A stretch of DNA of 64,000 nt. Origin: Mansonella perstans. Taxonomy: Eukaryota; Nematoda; Chromadorea; Rhabditida; Onchocercidae. Positions within the stretch are counted from its first letter, which is position 1, and each line of letters begins with the position of its first letter. This document shows, piece by piece, positions 49,701 through 63,811 of this stretch. The stretch spans positions 1 through 64,000 of the forward strand of contig JBAMDO010000079.1 of NCBI GenBank assembly GCA_037074765.1, read 5' to 3'. The notes beneath the pieces are model-generated. The model was given only the letters and a program-made list of their open reading frames with translations. It did not search any database and was not told the DNA's origin. The translations under genes and the position numbers were made by a program.

Positions 49701-52700
49701 ATACTACTCAATATTTATAATTAATTGATGATTTTATAAAAAAGAGATAAAACTACAAGCAAGATGTAATTAATAAGTAAGTTAGCTCTGCAAATACCAT
49801 GCTAAAATCTAAGATTACCGTACGAAAGTTATACCATACAAAAGTGATACTGTAAAAATCGATTTATGCATAAATCTTTTATTTTTTTAAAAATTTTTCA
49901 ATCTTTATATTTACATTGTATATAACCTAAATTTTATGATGGAATTTCGTTTAAAATAAGAAAATAATTAGCTTCTTGACAAACTTGTTTGGTGTCTAAA
50001 AGCATTTGCAATTCCATCATCAGTGCTTGACATTCTTCTCGCATTTTCCGGATCTGTGCATCGCGATCATTCAGAGCAGCTTCATAGGAGCGTTGATCAT
50101 CTTCCAGTTGATAGTTCAACTCCTGCATTTGCTTCTCTAGCAGCGAATTCTGCAATTTGTATTTTTCGTCTTTTCTAAATCACATAAATTTTACAGAAAA
50201 AATATGCGCCATTGCATTTCATCAAAACGATATTTTTTCAACTCTAAAAATAAATTTTACAAAATTGACAAATGGTTTAAACTTCAAATAAGAATTTTGA
50301 TTTAGCAATGAAAGTTATGTTAAATTCGCATTAAAATTGAAAGCATTTTAAGCAGTATTATTTAAAACCTTAATTTCTTCAATTTTCGCAACTTTATCAT
50401 TTCATGTAAGTTAAATCAGCTGAAGGCCATAGGTCACTTGATACATATTACAATACTTTGAAATGCAGTTTGATAGATAAAGGTATAAAGAAACAAATTT
50501 TTGCTTCTTTAAATTTTCGGAAAAATCTTTCTCTTAAAATTTTCCTTTCTTAAAATTTTACTTTCTTTTAGTTTGAAGTAATTAATTTATTTTTTTCTAT
50601 TTCTCCCTCGTTCTCCAATAAAAGAACATTTCAATATTTCTAGTTGGAAAAGAGCAAAGATTGATTCCTTGCAAAGTTTATCATTTCAATTAGGATTAAT
50701 TTTAAAATAAAAAAAAAAAAATTAGGGAAAAGGAAGAATGGCAATGCTTACACGTCCTTCAAGATCGGCTAATTTCCCGCGAAGTTCGGAAAGTTGTACA
50801 CGAAGTCGTTTCACTTCCTCCTTCGCGTAACCTTGTTCCAGATTTTGCCTTGTTGATTGAGTTTGAATTTCTTGCACTTTTAACTTATACCACGACTCCA
50901 TATCAGTTCGATTCATATTGCATATCTATTACAACATTTGTATTTTTTTTTTACAAATTTCAGTTGATCATTTCACATTTCAATTTTAGCACTTGTTTAA
51001 CAAAATTAATCAAATAGTTAAACAGAATTAAACATAATTAATCAATGGTCAAAATTTAGAGTAAAAACAAAACTTCATACTTGATCATATTCAGCACGAA
51101 TATCGCGAATGGCCGATGCAAGCTCATTTTTGAAATATTCGCGATTTTCCGGTGTTGTATCGCGAGCAGCCATAGCTTGTAACTCGCTAATTTCCTGAGC
51201 ATGCACACGACGCATGAAATCAATCTCTTCTAATAGCGTTTGCACCTGATTTTGAAAATCGATCCGATTAAGCGTTTCCTGATCTAAATCCTAAAAAAAA
51301 AAATTCATAATTCTGGAAATATCAACATAATATATACGATTCTATTTGGTTCCCTTTATATTTGCAATTTTTTTTTTTTTTTTTTTCATCAATATGGAAT
51401 ATCATCAGTTTGCTTTTCAAATCTTTTGCAGACTTTAAAATTAATTAATCAAATCATATGGTTTTTAAAGAAGTCATTTTTGATTGGATTTATTTTTGTT
51501 ATTCATATTCAAAATGCATTAACTAGTTAGCAAGGACAGGAATTTAGATAAAATTCAAAAGTTCAAACAACAATACATTTGAATGCAACACAAACTCTAC
51601 TAACCGCTCTTGCTTTATTGAGTTCATTGACAAAATGCATATTATCACGTTTTATACGGCTTACTTCTTCTTCCAGATTACTGACTCGACGTCGCAGAAT
51701 GTTGATTTCAGCTTCCAAACCGGATAACTTTACCTGTACTTTTACTTATTAGGAGAGTAATCAATGATTGATTATTAAATTATTTACAAAAAAGAGGAAT
51801 TGATGATACCAATCATTATACCCAATTATTGTAAGTGATAACAGATGATCACAATGATTACTATTAAATCAAAGTAATGGAATGACTAGACAGAAATGAA
51901 ATTTAATGATAATCAATAATTAGTTAATATACGTGATATTTGTATAAACAAATATTATTTTAGATCCTTATTTCGCTATAAGACTCGGCAGACTGTGCAA
52001 ATATTACATTTTGCCGAAATGATTAAGTTTGCAAAAAAGGAAGAAAAACTACTGTATTAGAATAAAAAGTGTAAATCAATATGAAATACAGAAATCCGGA
52101 ACTCACCAACAACTCATCAATGATCTGACGATCGTTTTGATGTGCTCGAAGTGCATCTTCATATCTGAAATTAAAAAAATAGTAATGGTTTCTTTTTAAT
52201 AATGAAAATAATTGAAATTTTTATATTTCTATTGGAAATATTTCATAAAATTTTCATTATTTGTCACCGTTGCCTATATTCTATTAAGTCATCCATCAAT
52301 TTACGAATTCGTTTTTCCAAATCTTCGCGTTCGTTGTTCGTATCGTTTATTATTTTCTGTGCTTCCTGGAAACATATAAGTAAGCCAACAATTAGTAAGT
52401 AATCTGAAAATCATTTTTTCAACAAGAAAAAATTTAAAATCATTTTGAGATTAGTAAGACAAAAACACGATAAGAAATTGCTGGTAAAGTTCCATTAAAA
52501 CTATTGTTTTATTAGATAAATTACGTAACTTGGGAATTTCCTTATCGATAATATTTTAAATCATTGAAAATTTTTAAAAAAAATCAAGTTTTAAATTTTT
52601 TTCCAAAAGCTTTACCTTTAGCTCGCTCTCATACATTGCACGAACACTAACAGAATCTTTGCCCCAACGACCACGTAATAAATTCAGATCGGCAGCTAAT

Positions 52701-55700
52701 TTTCGATTTTGTGCTTCAAGGAAGCGTACCTGACGAATATTGTGCATTTTCCATTTCATTTATTCATTTGTTTGTTTATTGACAAATATGTTTATTTATT
52801 TATTCTAGTCAATCATAGTCGATTGGGTTGGTCATTTGTTTTCTCTGTTAATTATTTACTTGTTCATGTTCCTTACTGATTTATGAGAAAAACCTTTTCG
52901 ATATAGGAAGCAAGACGATCGTTCAAATCGCTCATTTCCTTCTTTTCCCGTTCACGTGTGTCACGAATTGCCGATGCAGCATGTTGTCCAAGCGGTGATA
53001 TACCACTACTGTGCAAAGAAGATGAACCGATTTCTGTTACGGTTTTTAGAATTCTCCCACCGGATGCTTCAAATTACAGATATTAAGCAATTTCGAAAGT
53101 TTTCTATCCTGGATTCGTATTTATATGTCATACGATAAAATCAACTGCGGCACGATGTTTAGATACATCCGCAATTACGAATCCATTACAGTAACTATTA
53201 TATTTATGAAAATATATCACTTGGTCCTATTCAAAAGTAAAAGCATTTTGAATCTCTGTACAATTTGAATTCACAAAAAAGTTGTGAAGTAAAAGATAAT
53301 AATAAATTTTCATTTCAAAAATTAAAAATTAACTTTTAAATTGAATAATTAATTAAAATGAAACTTGCATGTTCTCATTGCATAAGTTGGACTAGAAATA
53401 GGTACAGCCGTCCGACTGAAAACTGGTCGAGCAGAAATCGTACTTCGATAATCCGAAACCAAAGTTTCGTCCATACTACTGAAAAAAAAAGCATTTTTTC
53501 AGAAATGATTTGCAAAACGTTAATTGAATTTCAGTTTTTTATTTGCAGTACGTTAAGTGAATTGGTACTTTGCCATAGACTTATTTGATTATTTAATCAA
53601 CAAATTATAGTAAGTTCATTTCTACTAAAATTATTCGTTTATCGAAATTTGTCGGAATTAGATGGAAACAGACTCTTAGTCAATTAACAGATTCTAACGT
53701 TAAAGTTACGTCAACCAAACCAAACAATTTTATATTATTATTTTCAAATCGTTATAAAGTATAGTTTCATTAATTGACAATATTTCACGTAATTTCATTC
53801 AAAATTAAATGACGTAATGTCTAACACAACGTGGTTTATGAATTCTACTAGATGATTGCCCCATTACACATATTGACGTTATTGATGCAACGAACGAATA
53901 CACATACTAACAGATAACAATGAATAGTACTAAAGTATAATAACAATGAATAAGAGGAAGAGAAGCAAAATTATGCAAATATATGTCCAAAAAAAAAAAA
54001 AAATTGTCAAAAATGTCTTTTGCAAAAAAAAAAAAAAAAATTAATTTGATCATTAAAATTTAATGTCTTATGACAATTCTGTTTTTATTTCACAATCAAT
54101 ATGGTTGCAATAACACTTTCAACATGATACCCCCTGCTATCGCTACTACTATTTCAAACTAATGAAATAAATAAACAGGTAATAAATATATGTTATTGAA
54201 AAATTTACCTGCTAGCTTATCTGATTTCATTCTTTCTAATATTCATTCATCTAATTCTATTTCATTTTAACTACTACCTTAAATGCACCAGTATTACAAT
54301 GACCTGATATTTTAGCAATTATTATATTATTAAAATATTTCTCTACTATTGATTGTTTATCTATAAAAAAAAATATTAACATCATTAGTTTAAATTATTT
54401 GAAATTTTTCGTTTTATTTTCCTCCTCCTTACCTTTCTTATTTCCTTCTCTCTCTCTCTCTCTTTTTTCCTCAATGAGTAAGAATGGGATAGAAAAAAGA
54501 AATTTTTACTAAGATATTATGAATTTTTAGAAATAAGCTTAAAATTGATTACGGGACATTTTTAATTTTTAATTTACATATTTGATATTAAATACTATCC
54601 ATATATCATCATTTGTACCATACATACATTTATAACATTTATGACACTTAAATAAACAACAATTAAGAAACAATTAAATCTTTCGCTTCCAATTAAATCA
54701 TTCAATCACTCGTCATATGTACATGTATCACATATATTATGCGCGTACTGTATATATACACCATATCGACGACATAATGTATATATACAATATAAATGCA
54801 TATTTACAATATAATGAACGATATATGGTATAATATGTAACATTAACAGTATATATATATATCATTTGCATATATAATTAATTAGTAAATGAAGGGAGAA
54901 AGATGATTACAGGAAGGCAATGATAACAGTTTATCAAAATTTCTATGGAAGTTGCGGATAAATAAACGATGGCAAAGAAAGTAAACAATAACAGCTGATT
55001 GCAAATAACTTTTCTGGATGAAAACAAAAAAGTCAATTAATGGAAAAAGCTGAAAAGAAGCGAAAGAAAATGAAAGGTAAGGAAACAAGCGTTACCATTT
55101 TTAAAAGTGAAGTGAAAAAAAAAAAAAAAGCTCAAACGGAGCAAATTTGCTCCAAGAAAGAATTAATCACATTTTAATACTTAGTCATTCTAACATAATC
55201 TATTTCATGATTCATTCAAGTAATTAATTGACGAAGTTAATAATAATTAATCAATTGGATGATTCGCAACAAATTTAATTCATCTTTACTGCCAACCTAA
55301 CTATCAAATTTAAATTCAATTGCCCCTTATCTCATTTAACTTAAACTTTAAAAAAAAAAATTAAAAGTAGACTATTAGAATACATATGCCAAATTGATCA
55401 ATAAATCAATGCAAATTAAATGTTAGACGTATGTGCATTCGACAGCCAGGAAAAAAGACCAAATGGCCTTATCGACAAAAAAGGCCTTATCGACAGGACA
55501 ATTTCAGAAGATGAAAGAGAAGGAACAAAAATGATAGGAAAGGAACAAAAAGCTTTGTTGAAAAAGCTTTGAAAATTTTGAAATGGATTAAAAATTTGTT
55601 AAAATTAAATCTGTCAAGTTTTTTCTAGCCAACAACTTCATTATGTTTGTTTTTTTTCTTCAAAAGTTCACAGATCAGTTTTAGAAGAAAAAAATGTTAC

Positions 55701-58700
55701 AGAATGTTATGAAAAATTTTCAGGATAAAATAATGTTTCGTTATGTTATGACACTTTCGAATTAACATATAATATCTTGAGCAATTAATTATTTCATTAA
55801 TTAATTTTAATTCTTTTAGAATCATTCAAAATTTATTAAATTTTCATTTCATCTTTTCACTTATTGAAAAATTTATTGATTGTGCAAAAATTTGAGTTGC
55901 AATTAATTGAGCAAAAATAACTTTGTAGACATTATGAGACATGTATATTATAGTTTGATACTATCATAGAGTGAGTAGAAAGTTAATTAAAAGTTATTGC
56001 TGTGGAAAATTCGCGATGTGTAAAATATTCATTCTGGACAACAGTACGATACTCTAAAATAGTGTAGTCAGTGAGTAAATTCACGGCAGCAATTATTAAT
56101 CATATGTTGTTGTAATTATGAGATTCTATCAACTTATTTAGTCGAAATTGTGATTAGTTAAATAATTAGCTAAAAAGTTAAATAGGATTAGAAATGATAT
56201 ATTGAAAAAGATTAGATCATTTAACTCATTAATTTGAATTGGATCAAATGCAATTCGGCTAACTCAATCATTAATAAACCGATCAGATGATTGACTCAAA
56301 TGTTTAAGCAGTTATTGCACAAATAGATATTATCGTTTCAAAACTAGTTTATGAAGCAAAATTTCAAATATGTTTGAATTGATCCATGTATGTATATATA
56401 CATATATATATGATGCATGTGTCTCTTTGTCTATCTGTCTGTCTAAATAAAGTAATCTTTGTGCAATTTTCGGTACAGTAAAAGAAACTGGCTACATAAC
56501 TTATTGGTGTACTTTTGAAATGCAAAAAATCAATTTAAATATCACCCGAAAAACATCAGACATAAGTTAATCAATGTGTGTGTGTGTGTGTGTGTGTTTG
56601 TGCGTATGTGTGTTTGTTTTGCTTGTCTGTCCGTCCGTTTTGTTCATAGCATAATTTGAGAAGTGAATTCAGAATTCGAGAAGTGAATTCAGAATCTGAG
56701 AAGTGAATTCAGAATCTGAGAAGTGAATTCAGAATCTGAGAAGTGAATTCAGAATTTGAGAAGTAAATTCAGATTTGAGAAGTGCATTCAGAATTTGAGA
56801 AATGAATTCAGAATTTGAGAAGTGAATCCAGAATCTGAGAAGTGAATTCAGAATTTGAGAAGTAAATTCAGAATTTGAGAAGTGAATTCGGTTCGAGAAT
56901 ATCTATTTCGATATTTTCAACAATTCTTTGATTTATTCCTAGCATAACTGTTTTACGGATTTATTAACCGGAAGATGAAAAGGAATGAAAGGGAAATAGA
57001 GCTAAAATAAAATGCAACAAAACAAACTTTGTATCATAATTTTTTTCTGGAAAAATACATTTAAAATCGAAATCCTACTTTTCTTCTTTCTCTCTCTTTT
57101 TTCTCACAAAATATATTTATTTTATTACTCTGTGATTTTTTTCTTATGAATTAATTAATTACCTTTTTTGATATATTCTATCTTGCTTAGCCTTTATCCG
57201 TCTGTTTTCTTTTTCATGTCCGTGCTATTTTGCAAGTTTTACTTATCTGTGTTCTAAATAAAATAAACGAAAAAAAAAAACGAAATCAAATAAAACTTTA
57301 ATGAAATTAAATATTTAAAGCACTCACTTCAAAAAAGTTTTTTGTATCTCAAGAAGACTTACTCCTTTTCTTTCCTTTTTCTTCCATTTCTCCTCTTTCC
57401 TTCTCTCTCTCTCTCTCTCTTTCCTTTTCCACCTGTCCTTCAATTATGATTTTCTTCGCTTTTTTCCCAATCAACATTTTCCGGATAAGCAAATAACTCT
57501 AATACTTGAAGCAAATCGATGATATGTTCAAGTCTTTCATTTTTTTTTTTTTTATTTTCAGAATTTAATTTCGTTGCATTATTTTATTTCAAATGTTACA
57601 AGTATGAGCAGTAATACTTAACAAATAAATTTATAAAAACAAAAGAGCAAAAAGTGTTAGAAATTAATTAAAATAGCAAAATTTTTGCCGATTATTTGAG
57701 AGAAAAAAAGAAAAATCTAACAATAATTAATTACGGTTTCTGACCCATAAACTGACCACATTCTTGGCTATAACTTAACAATATTAATTAATTTTTAATT
57801 TATAACTTTTTTTTTAAATCCATTTATTTCATTTATCCCAAATTTTTTACAGTTATTTCGGTTATTTCTGAAACATAGAGAAAAAAGATTGAAAGAAAAT
57901 CGTTGAACAGAGAAAAAAAAGACGGAAGGAAAATCGTTGAATTATTTCATTCGATAGTTCAAATATTTCTTCAAATTTAAATTTGAAAGTTATCGTTTAA
58001 TTAATTTTAACAGTGAGAAGTATAAAAAGAGAAGGAAAAGAAAAGGTGGTTGAATGAATTGAAGGAAGTAAATGAAAAAAAAAAAGGCTTGTTCAATGCA
58101 TCATTGGCCAATGAACGGGCGATGAATCAGTAAGTAAACATGAAAAAAGGTTGGATGAAATGAAATGTTTGTCACTTTCATGGATATTTTGCAAGAAGCT
58201 CGCCATATCATCGCTATATCGTAACGGTAATGAAAGCAGTAAGCAAACAGAGAAAAAGAAATCCGATAATTAAACAATTGAATTTCAAACTGGATTTATT
58301 TCATTGTGCCGGCAATAATCCAATCGATGAGCTTTAGCTACATTCAAAAAATACACTAAATTTAGTACAGTTAATAATGTGAAATAGTTTAGCAGCAATC
58401 GAAATGTATCAGAGTAAAATTTTCCACAAAATTTGCTAAATTTCAATTATAATTTTAATTTTAGTTTAACTTTAGATTTCAATTTTTTTTTTTTTTTTTT
58501 TTTTAAAATTAATGTAAGGTGGGAAAGTTGAGTTTAAAAAAGAAATGGTAAAATTTGAGAAAAAAGTTAACATTTGGAGAAGCTAACAATTTGAAATTGT
58601 CCTTTAATTGTTATTATTCCAGGATTCGAATGAAAAAGTGCTATTTCAATTTTTTTTTCTTACTTTTTGAATTTACGGTCTACTTTACAATTTTCTCCTG

Positions 58701-61700
58701 CCCCGGTCTTCCGTAATTATTCTTCATTAGATATATAATTTATGCGATTCGTCCATATGATTCTGATTTGTAGCAAATGGTTTTTCCTTATGGCTTTTCA
58801 CTCTTCTCAAATTTCTCTTAATTTTTTATAATGTTATGATGCATTGCTAAAATTTGAATTGGATGAAATTTAGTTTAAAATACATTTGAAATAAATTTTC
58901 AAATGGAAAATTTCTAAAATATAAAAAAAAACTTGTTCTTTTGAAAAGAAATATTTGGTAAAGGAAAAATCGGAATGATACCTTTTTAAACTTTATTTTT
59001 TTCAACAGAAATATTTCCACAGAAGAAAAAAGAAATATTTCCAACAATGCAAGAAATCATCGATATTGTTACGGATGTGATTCATGGATAAATGTATGAT
59101 GCTTTCTTCAGGGATAAATTTCTGCTAGAGTAATAGATGTACAAATATCTTTTAGGTATTCAGAATATCGAAATTTTGCAAGATTACAAGGGTAATAAAT
59201 AACTGAAAAATCTTTGCTGAGTGATGTTAGAAGAATTTGGAATAAAGATATCTAAGAAAATAATTGAATTTTTTGGGTAAATGTGCCAAATGCATAGTAA
59301 TGGAAAATGATATAAAACTGAATCTGTCGCTAATAAATGCGACGAGATTGCATAAAGATTATCGGAACAGCTGTATCAATTTGAGCTGATCGGATGACAC
59401 AAACAAGTCATTAGTGCAATGTAAGTTTGTTGTAAAATTGATAATAATTATACAATAGTAATGATGATAATGATGATGTTGATGACTACACATTATGTTA
59501 AAGGTAAAAAAGGAATTGTTGAGAGTTATGTAAACTTCAAAGGAAATGAAAAAGTATTACAGTTATAAAGTGATGAATATAAATTAATGAAAATCCAAAG
59601 ATTGCTTACCATTTCTGCTTTTTCCTCTCACATATATTCGTAATTAGTAATTTCGCTAATTTTATTTTTATTTTACCAGGAAAAAAGTTTTTGAATACTT
59701 TAAGTTTTTGAATTTTTCCCTTGCCCAGTCTTTTTAGTTAGCTTTGAAAAAAAAGTCAAATTTGAACATATTTAATAAATTTGCCATAGTGAAATTTAAA
59801 ATTAAACAGATGGGGCATTATAAATTGGCTCAGTTTAATTTTAGATATAGAAATTATTAATACTTTTAAATGAATTTTATTTCCTCTATCTTAGATCCAA
59901 TTGAATTAATAATGCATTAATAAATATATACTGGATATGACAATTAATATTAAATTTTCGGCTTTAGTTCTAAAATTAGTATTTGATAGTTTATCATATT
60001 CAATGGATTTTCTTTCCATCTTTTTTTTTAAATTTTCACTTAGCTATTCCGCAATTTTAATTTTCAATTATCAATTATTCAACTTGCATGTCTAAGAGAA
60101 AGGGCAAAATTTCATTGTTTAGCTTTGCGGATTATAGCTATAACATTAAAAATAGCTATAACTTCACCGATTATAACTATAACGTTAAGTAATTCCAGAA
60201 TTCAGAACACTGAAAGAATTCATAATGTCATCAAATTCTAATAAATATTATTACTTGTTAAATAGCTTTACATATCATTATGTTTCAAAGAAGAAAGTTA
60301 ACTGAGTTACGGCTATTATTAATTGCTTAATTAACAGTAATTCGTACTATATGTCAATGCAAAGCAACAAAATAAATTTCACAAACACTTATAAAAATTC
60401 GAAATGATATCATGAAATTTGTTGTCCAAAAGAGTCAATTAAGAAAAATTTTCCTTCCTTTTTCAGCACAGAAAAGCGTTGAAATTGATTTTTTAGAAAT
60501 TAAGGCAATTTGAAAATTTAAATTGAGACAGAAAAGACTTACTGCTTGCTGATATGTATGGTAGGTTTACATTGGTTGAAAAACACCGATAATTGCTTAC
60601 TACAGAAAGCTCAGCAAAGTCTTTACTACCACGCCATCATTCGAAAGTTTTGTTAATATTTACGATTTTAATACCGGATCCATATTGTAATAATCAACCC
60701 AGAATCCGGTTTATATTACAATAATTACCGGATCAATGTTGATAGCATTAAAATGATGCTTATATTATTATAATTGTTGGCTTTATCTGATCTGTTTATT
60801 ATTATCTTTGCATATTTCATTACTTCCCCATTAAGTTTGTTATTGTTAACCAGCAAAAATATTACTTTACTAATGCGAATGGACTAATTAATTCAAGACG
60901 TCAAATTAAGGCATGATCAAGGAAATTTTACTTTTCCATTAATTCGAGAAAAATTGATATTTGAGTGAATTATTTTAGAAGTCGTTCATTATTGGATTCT
61001 TACATAAATTGGAAATTTTTGAACAAATTTGATATTTTGCATTAAAAATTTAATTTTAATCTGAATTAAATTTAACACTGTAATTAATTAATACGGATTA
61101 TTTTATTTTGAATTCAAAATTATCGTTTAAGTGACCTAAGTTGACGTTGCTGTTCTTTTACATAACTTGCAGAATTTAACTTACAAAATTCTGAATTGAT
61201 CGGATATAATATGATTGGGTAATTTAAAATATTGAATGCATAATTGCAATTAGTAAGGTAATTTAAAATATAGGATGCATAATTGCAAAATAATGAGATA
61301 GTTTAAAAAATGAGGTGCAGATAAGGTAATTTAAAATATAGGGTGCATAATTGCAAAATAATAAGGTGATTTAAAAAATGAGGTGCACATAAGGTAATTT
61401 AAAATACAGGATGCAGGTAAGATAATTTAAAATACGGGATGAATCATTGCACAAAATAAAATTTTACAAAAATTTCTTTTCTTCACTCTTTCTCACTTTT
61501 ATTTTCAAATATAATTTCTTTTTTTCTGCAAAAAAAAATGATTAGCTTTAATGTTAAAAAATTAGCTCAAAATGTACTATTGAAAATGAAAATTTCCCAT
61601 TGAACGATGTCTCTTTGCATTGTCGTTTGCTTTTCTTTCTTCTTTGAAACGTTGAATAAATTTTTACAGAAATGTTACAATTTGTGAGATTTTTTCTCCG

Positions 61701-63790
61701 TCCCAATGAAATTTTGTTAAATGTCATTGGGAAGGAATCATTTTGTTTTGTTTGATTAAATATTCCATTTTATGTTTAAGAAAAAATTGTCAAAACATTC
61801 ATTGCCATACTCTGGCTCTTCTAAATTTTCTTTCCCCTACTATTGTTTTATTCAAAGAAAAAAAGAATAAAGAAATAACATTTAATATTTTGCAGTTTGA
61901 TCAAAAGAGATAAACAAAAAATAACGATAATAATAATAATAATAGACAACAATCAATGAAGGATTATCACTAATATTCCTTATCGTCAGTAATATTTTTG
62001 TTATTGTTATCGATAATAATAACTAGTATTGTTATCGTTATTGTTGTCGCTTTTTATTGCAATTATTTTTACAATTATCCTTATTTTTCAACTGATACAT
62101 TTAATGCTATTTGTTTTGTTATGATAATATTGCTATTATTATCATTACTATTACTACTACTATAAATACTATTATGTTAATGTCATCGTTTATCTTTCTT
62201 TCAATTTACATGAGAACATCTAACGCGAAGAAATACTTCATTTAGATTGAAATATCAAAGTTTCACACTTAAAGCCGAAAGTTGTAAGTAGCAATCTAAC
62301 AATTTGAGTTTTGCAAAAATTAGCAATTCAAAGAAGAAAAGGGAAATCAAGAAAGTTCGTAGATAATTACTATTTTAATTGGTTTTTTAGATAATTGTCG
62401 CGTTAATAGTTATCATATTTTTCCCAGAAATATTATTTTCAAATTATTTCACTTGAGAATAATAGTCATCCGGATATCATTAGACATACATTTATTTTTT
62501 TCTTAAACTCCAGTTACTATTCGAGTCTTACAGTTTCAGTTATGTTCACCTAATTCTTTCATTAACTAATTATAATATAAAGCAAATTGCAAACGTACTT
62601 CGATCTTGCTTCAAATCCTTTTCCATCGCTTTTGATCTGAGTTATTACCGATGTTTTAAAGCTTTTCGAAGTGTCATCCATCATTGAACTCTTGGAATCT
62701 GTTCCTTTACCAGAAGTGGTCTTGTCAGTAATTTTCTAAAAATTTTAAAATTATTTTAGAATTATTGTTAATTAGAGTTGAAAATTATAAGAAATATGCG
62801 CTGTAAGTGTTGTTGCCTTCAGTTGTAAAATTATCGACACATTTTGCTTTAAATAAATTAAATTTTGCAAAAAATATAATTAAAAAAAAGTTTGCTAAGG
62901 AAAATTTTTTGCTCACATTTCATTAATAAATTTATCGAAACTTTTTTTTTCCTTCTGTCGCTAATAATACTTAACAGTTTAGAAATTAAATTTGATAAAA
63001 TAATTTAAAACAAAAGATATGACTCGCTCTGATACTGCTGCAAAACAGTTCCGATGTATCATTGTGTGATAACTCATCACTGATACGGATACCAAGCAGT
63101 ATCTGGCAATTATAGATAAATGTATCTAAACTGTCTTGGTTACTAAAGATGTTGAAAGAAGCGGAGGAAATTTTATTTCAGGAATTAAAATATATGGTAG
63201 GATAAAAAAGACTGAATCCTTCTCAAAATGATTCATCAAAGTCTTGCCCATCTTAAAATCCTGTGTATTTGAGAACGACAAAAAGTTTATGTTTCAAAAT
63301 TTAAATGATTTGTAATTTCTGAATATAAAAAACATGTATTGAAAAACTCGCAATAAAACATAAATTTTTCCCGATGAATTCTTTAACACAATGGATATTT
63401 AAGAAGTGAAAAAATTCAATTTGAAATTTCATTTTAAAATTTTAAAAATTGAATATCGATTGAAAACTTAGATAAATAGTGAAATAAAATTTCAGCATGA
63501 AATATTTTAAAAGTTTTCGTATGCAATAAATCGTCTTGAAAGGAATTAAAGCAGTATTTGAAATGATCGATCGAACTGAAGATACTGGAGGACTACGACA
63601 AAAATAAAAAGAGCTAACTAATTTTGAACCAACAATAAACCATTGAACAGTATGGCTCTTATCTAATTAATCTTTCTAATCTATTCAACCATTCAAGAAA
63701 TTATTAATTTCCATTTTCAATTCAGGAAAGCTCAGTTGGAGACAAATATTCATCACTGATTAAAGTTACCTTCGAAATGTCACCAATCAT
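46719..63790 (-). CDS. ifb-1: Cytoplasmic intermediate filament protein, IFB type, two isoforms
   Basis: Shared exons (minus): 53053-52894, 52729-52616, 52365-52268, 52164-52107, 51733-51605, 51290-51081, 50925-50752, 50149-49985, 49272-49149, 47800-47721, 47521-47360, 47071-46955, 46763-46719. Isoform A adds 63790-63770 and 62735-62599 (about 597 residues); isoform B adds 53474-53365 (about 581). Both first-exon sets end in phase 2 with AA, which fits the shared exon. The rod starts at [20 protein letters not shown] and ends at the filament consensus [16 protein letters not shown]. It has the long lamin-like coil 1b of invertebrate filaments and a lamin-tail domain ([20 protein letters not shown] to WARGQG), ending [15 protein letters not shown]. 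Rod and tail wording favours IFB over IFA. IFB-1 pairs with IFA proteins in epidermal hemidesmosomes and other tissues, and C. elegans ifb-1 likewise makes A and B isoforms with different heads. The 53053 splice site (GGTGGGAG) is weak. Confidence 0.9.
53365..53474 (-). CDS. ifb-1: Alternative first exon, filament isoform B
   Basis: ATG at 53474 opens a 36-residue head, [17 protein letters not shown] onward, rich in Ser/Thr/Arg like filament heads. It ends at a GTTTCA donor in phase 2. A TTTTTTTTCAG site four bases before the ATG suggests trans-splicing and hence an internal promoter inside intron 2 of the long form. Confidence 0.75.
53479..53492 (-). promoter_or_regulatory. Probable trans-splice acceptor, isoform B
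   Basis: On the minus strand a long T-run ends in CAG, followed by TAGT and the ATG. No upstream exon needs this site, since isoform A exons would skip it. Confidence 0.55.
56574..56597. repeat. (TG)n microsatellite
   Basis: About 12 uninterrupted TG dinucleotides, followed by degenerate TG-rich sequence. Confidence 0.9.
56653..56891. repeat. 20-bp minisatellite, about 12 copies
   Basis: Head-to-tail copies of AATYTGAGAAGTGAATTCAG with few substitutions; one or two copies are a base shorter. Each unit carries a GAATTC site. Low divergence implies recent expansion, so copy number probably varies between individuals. It lies in the large intron of the filament gene. Confidence 0.93.
61217..61445. 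repeat. Degenerate compound tandem repeat
   Basis: Alternating modules of the type AAGGTAATTTAAAATATAGG, RTGCATAATTGCAAAATAAT and a shorter GTTTAAAAAATGAGGTGCA form an irregular array with higher divergence than the 56.7-kb minisatellite. Confidence 0.8.
62599..62735 (-). CDS. ifb-1: Isoform A head exon of filament gene
   Basis: Bounded on the minus strand by TAAAATTTTTAG and a GTACGT donor, open in one frame only. It encodes a 45-residue Lys/Ser/Thr-rich segment starting [17 protein letters not shown], typical of a filament head. It enters in phase 0 from 63770 and leaves in phase 2. Confidence 0.75.
63770..63790 (-). CDS. ifb-1: Isoform A start exon of filament gene
   Basis: ATG at 63790 gives MIGDISK and a GTAACT donor in phase 0, which fits the 62735 exon. 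AATATGTAG at 63811-63819 (minus) could accept a spliced leader 20 bases upstream. The exon is only seven codons, so confidence rests on phase and context. Confidence 0.55.
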
Positions 63791-63811
63791 TTGCGCTCAC
63801 TTACACCTCTC

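Larger units (their letters stand above)
53493..62598. other. Large intron of filament isoform A
   Basis: About 9 kb without a recognised exon on either strand. It holds TA-rich simple sequence (about 54720-54870), a TG microsatellite and two minisatellites listed separately, CT runs (about 57390-57425), and an ATT/ATA trinucleotide-rich stretch (about 61925-62175). The promoter of isoform B should lie in its downstream part, near 53.5-55 kb; no element was recognised. Confidence 0.6.

Noticed and set aside
56653..56891. CRISPR-like array
   Set aside because: Units are directly adjacent with no unique spacers, in a eukaryotic intron; it is a minisatellite.
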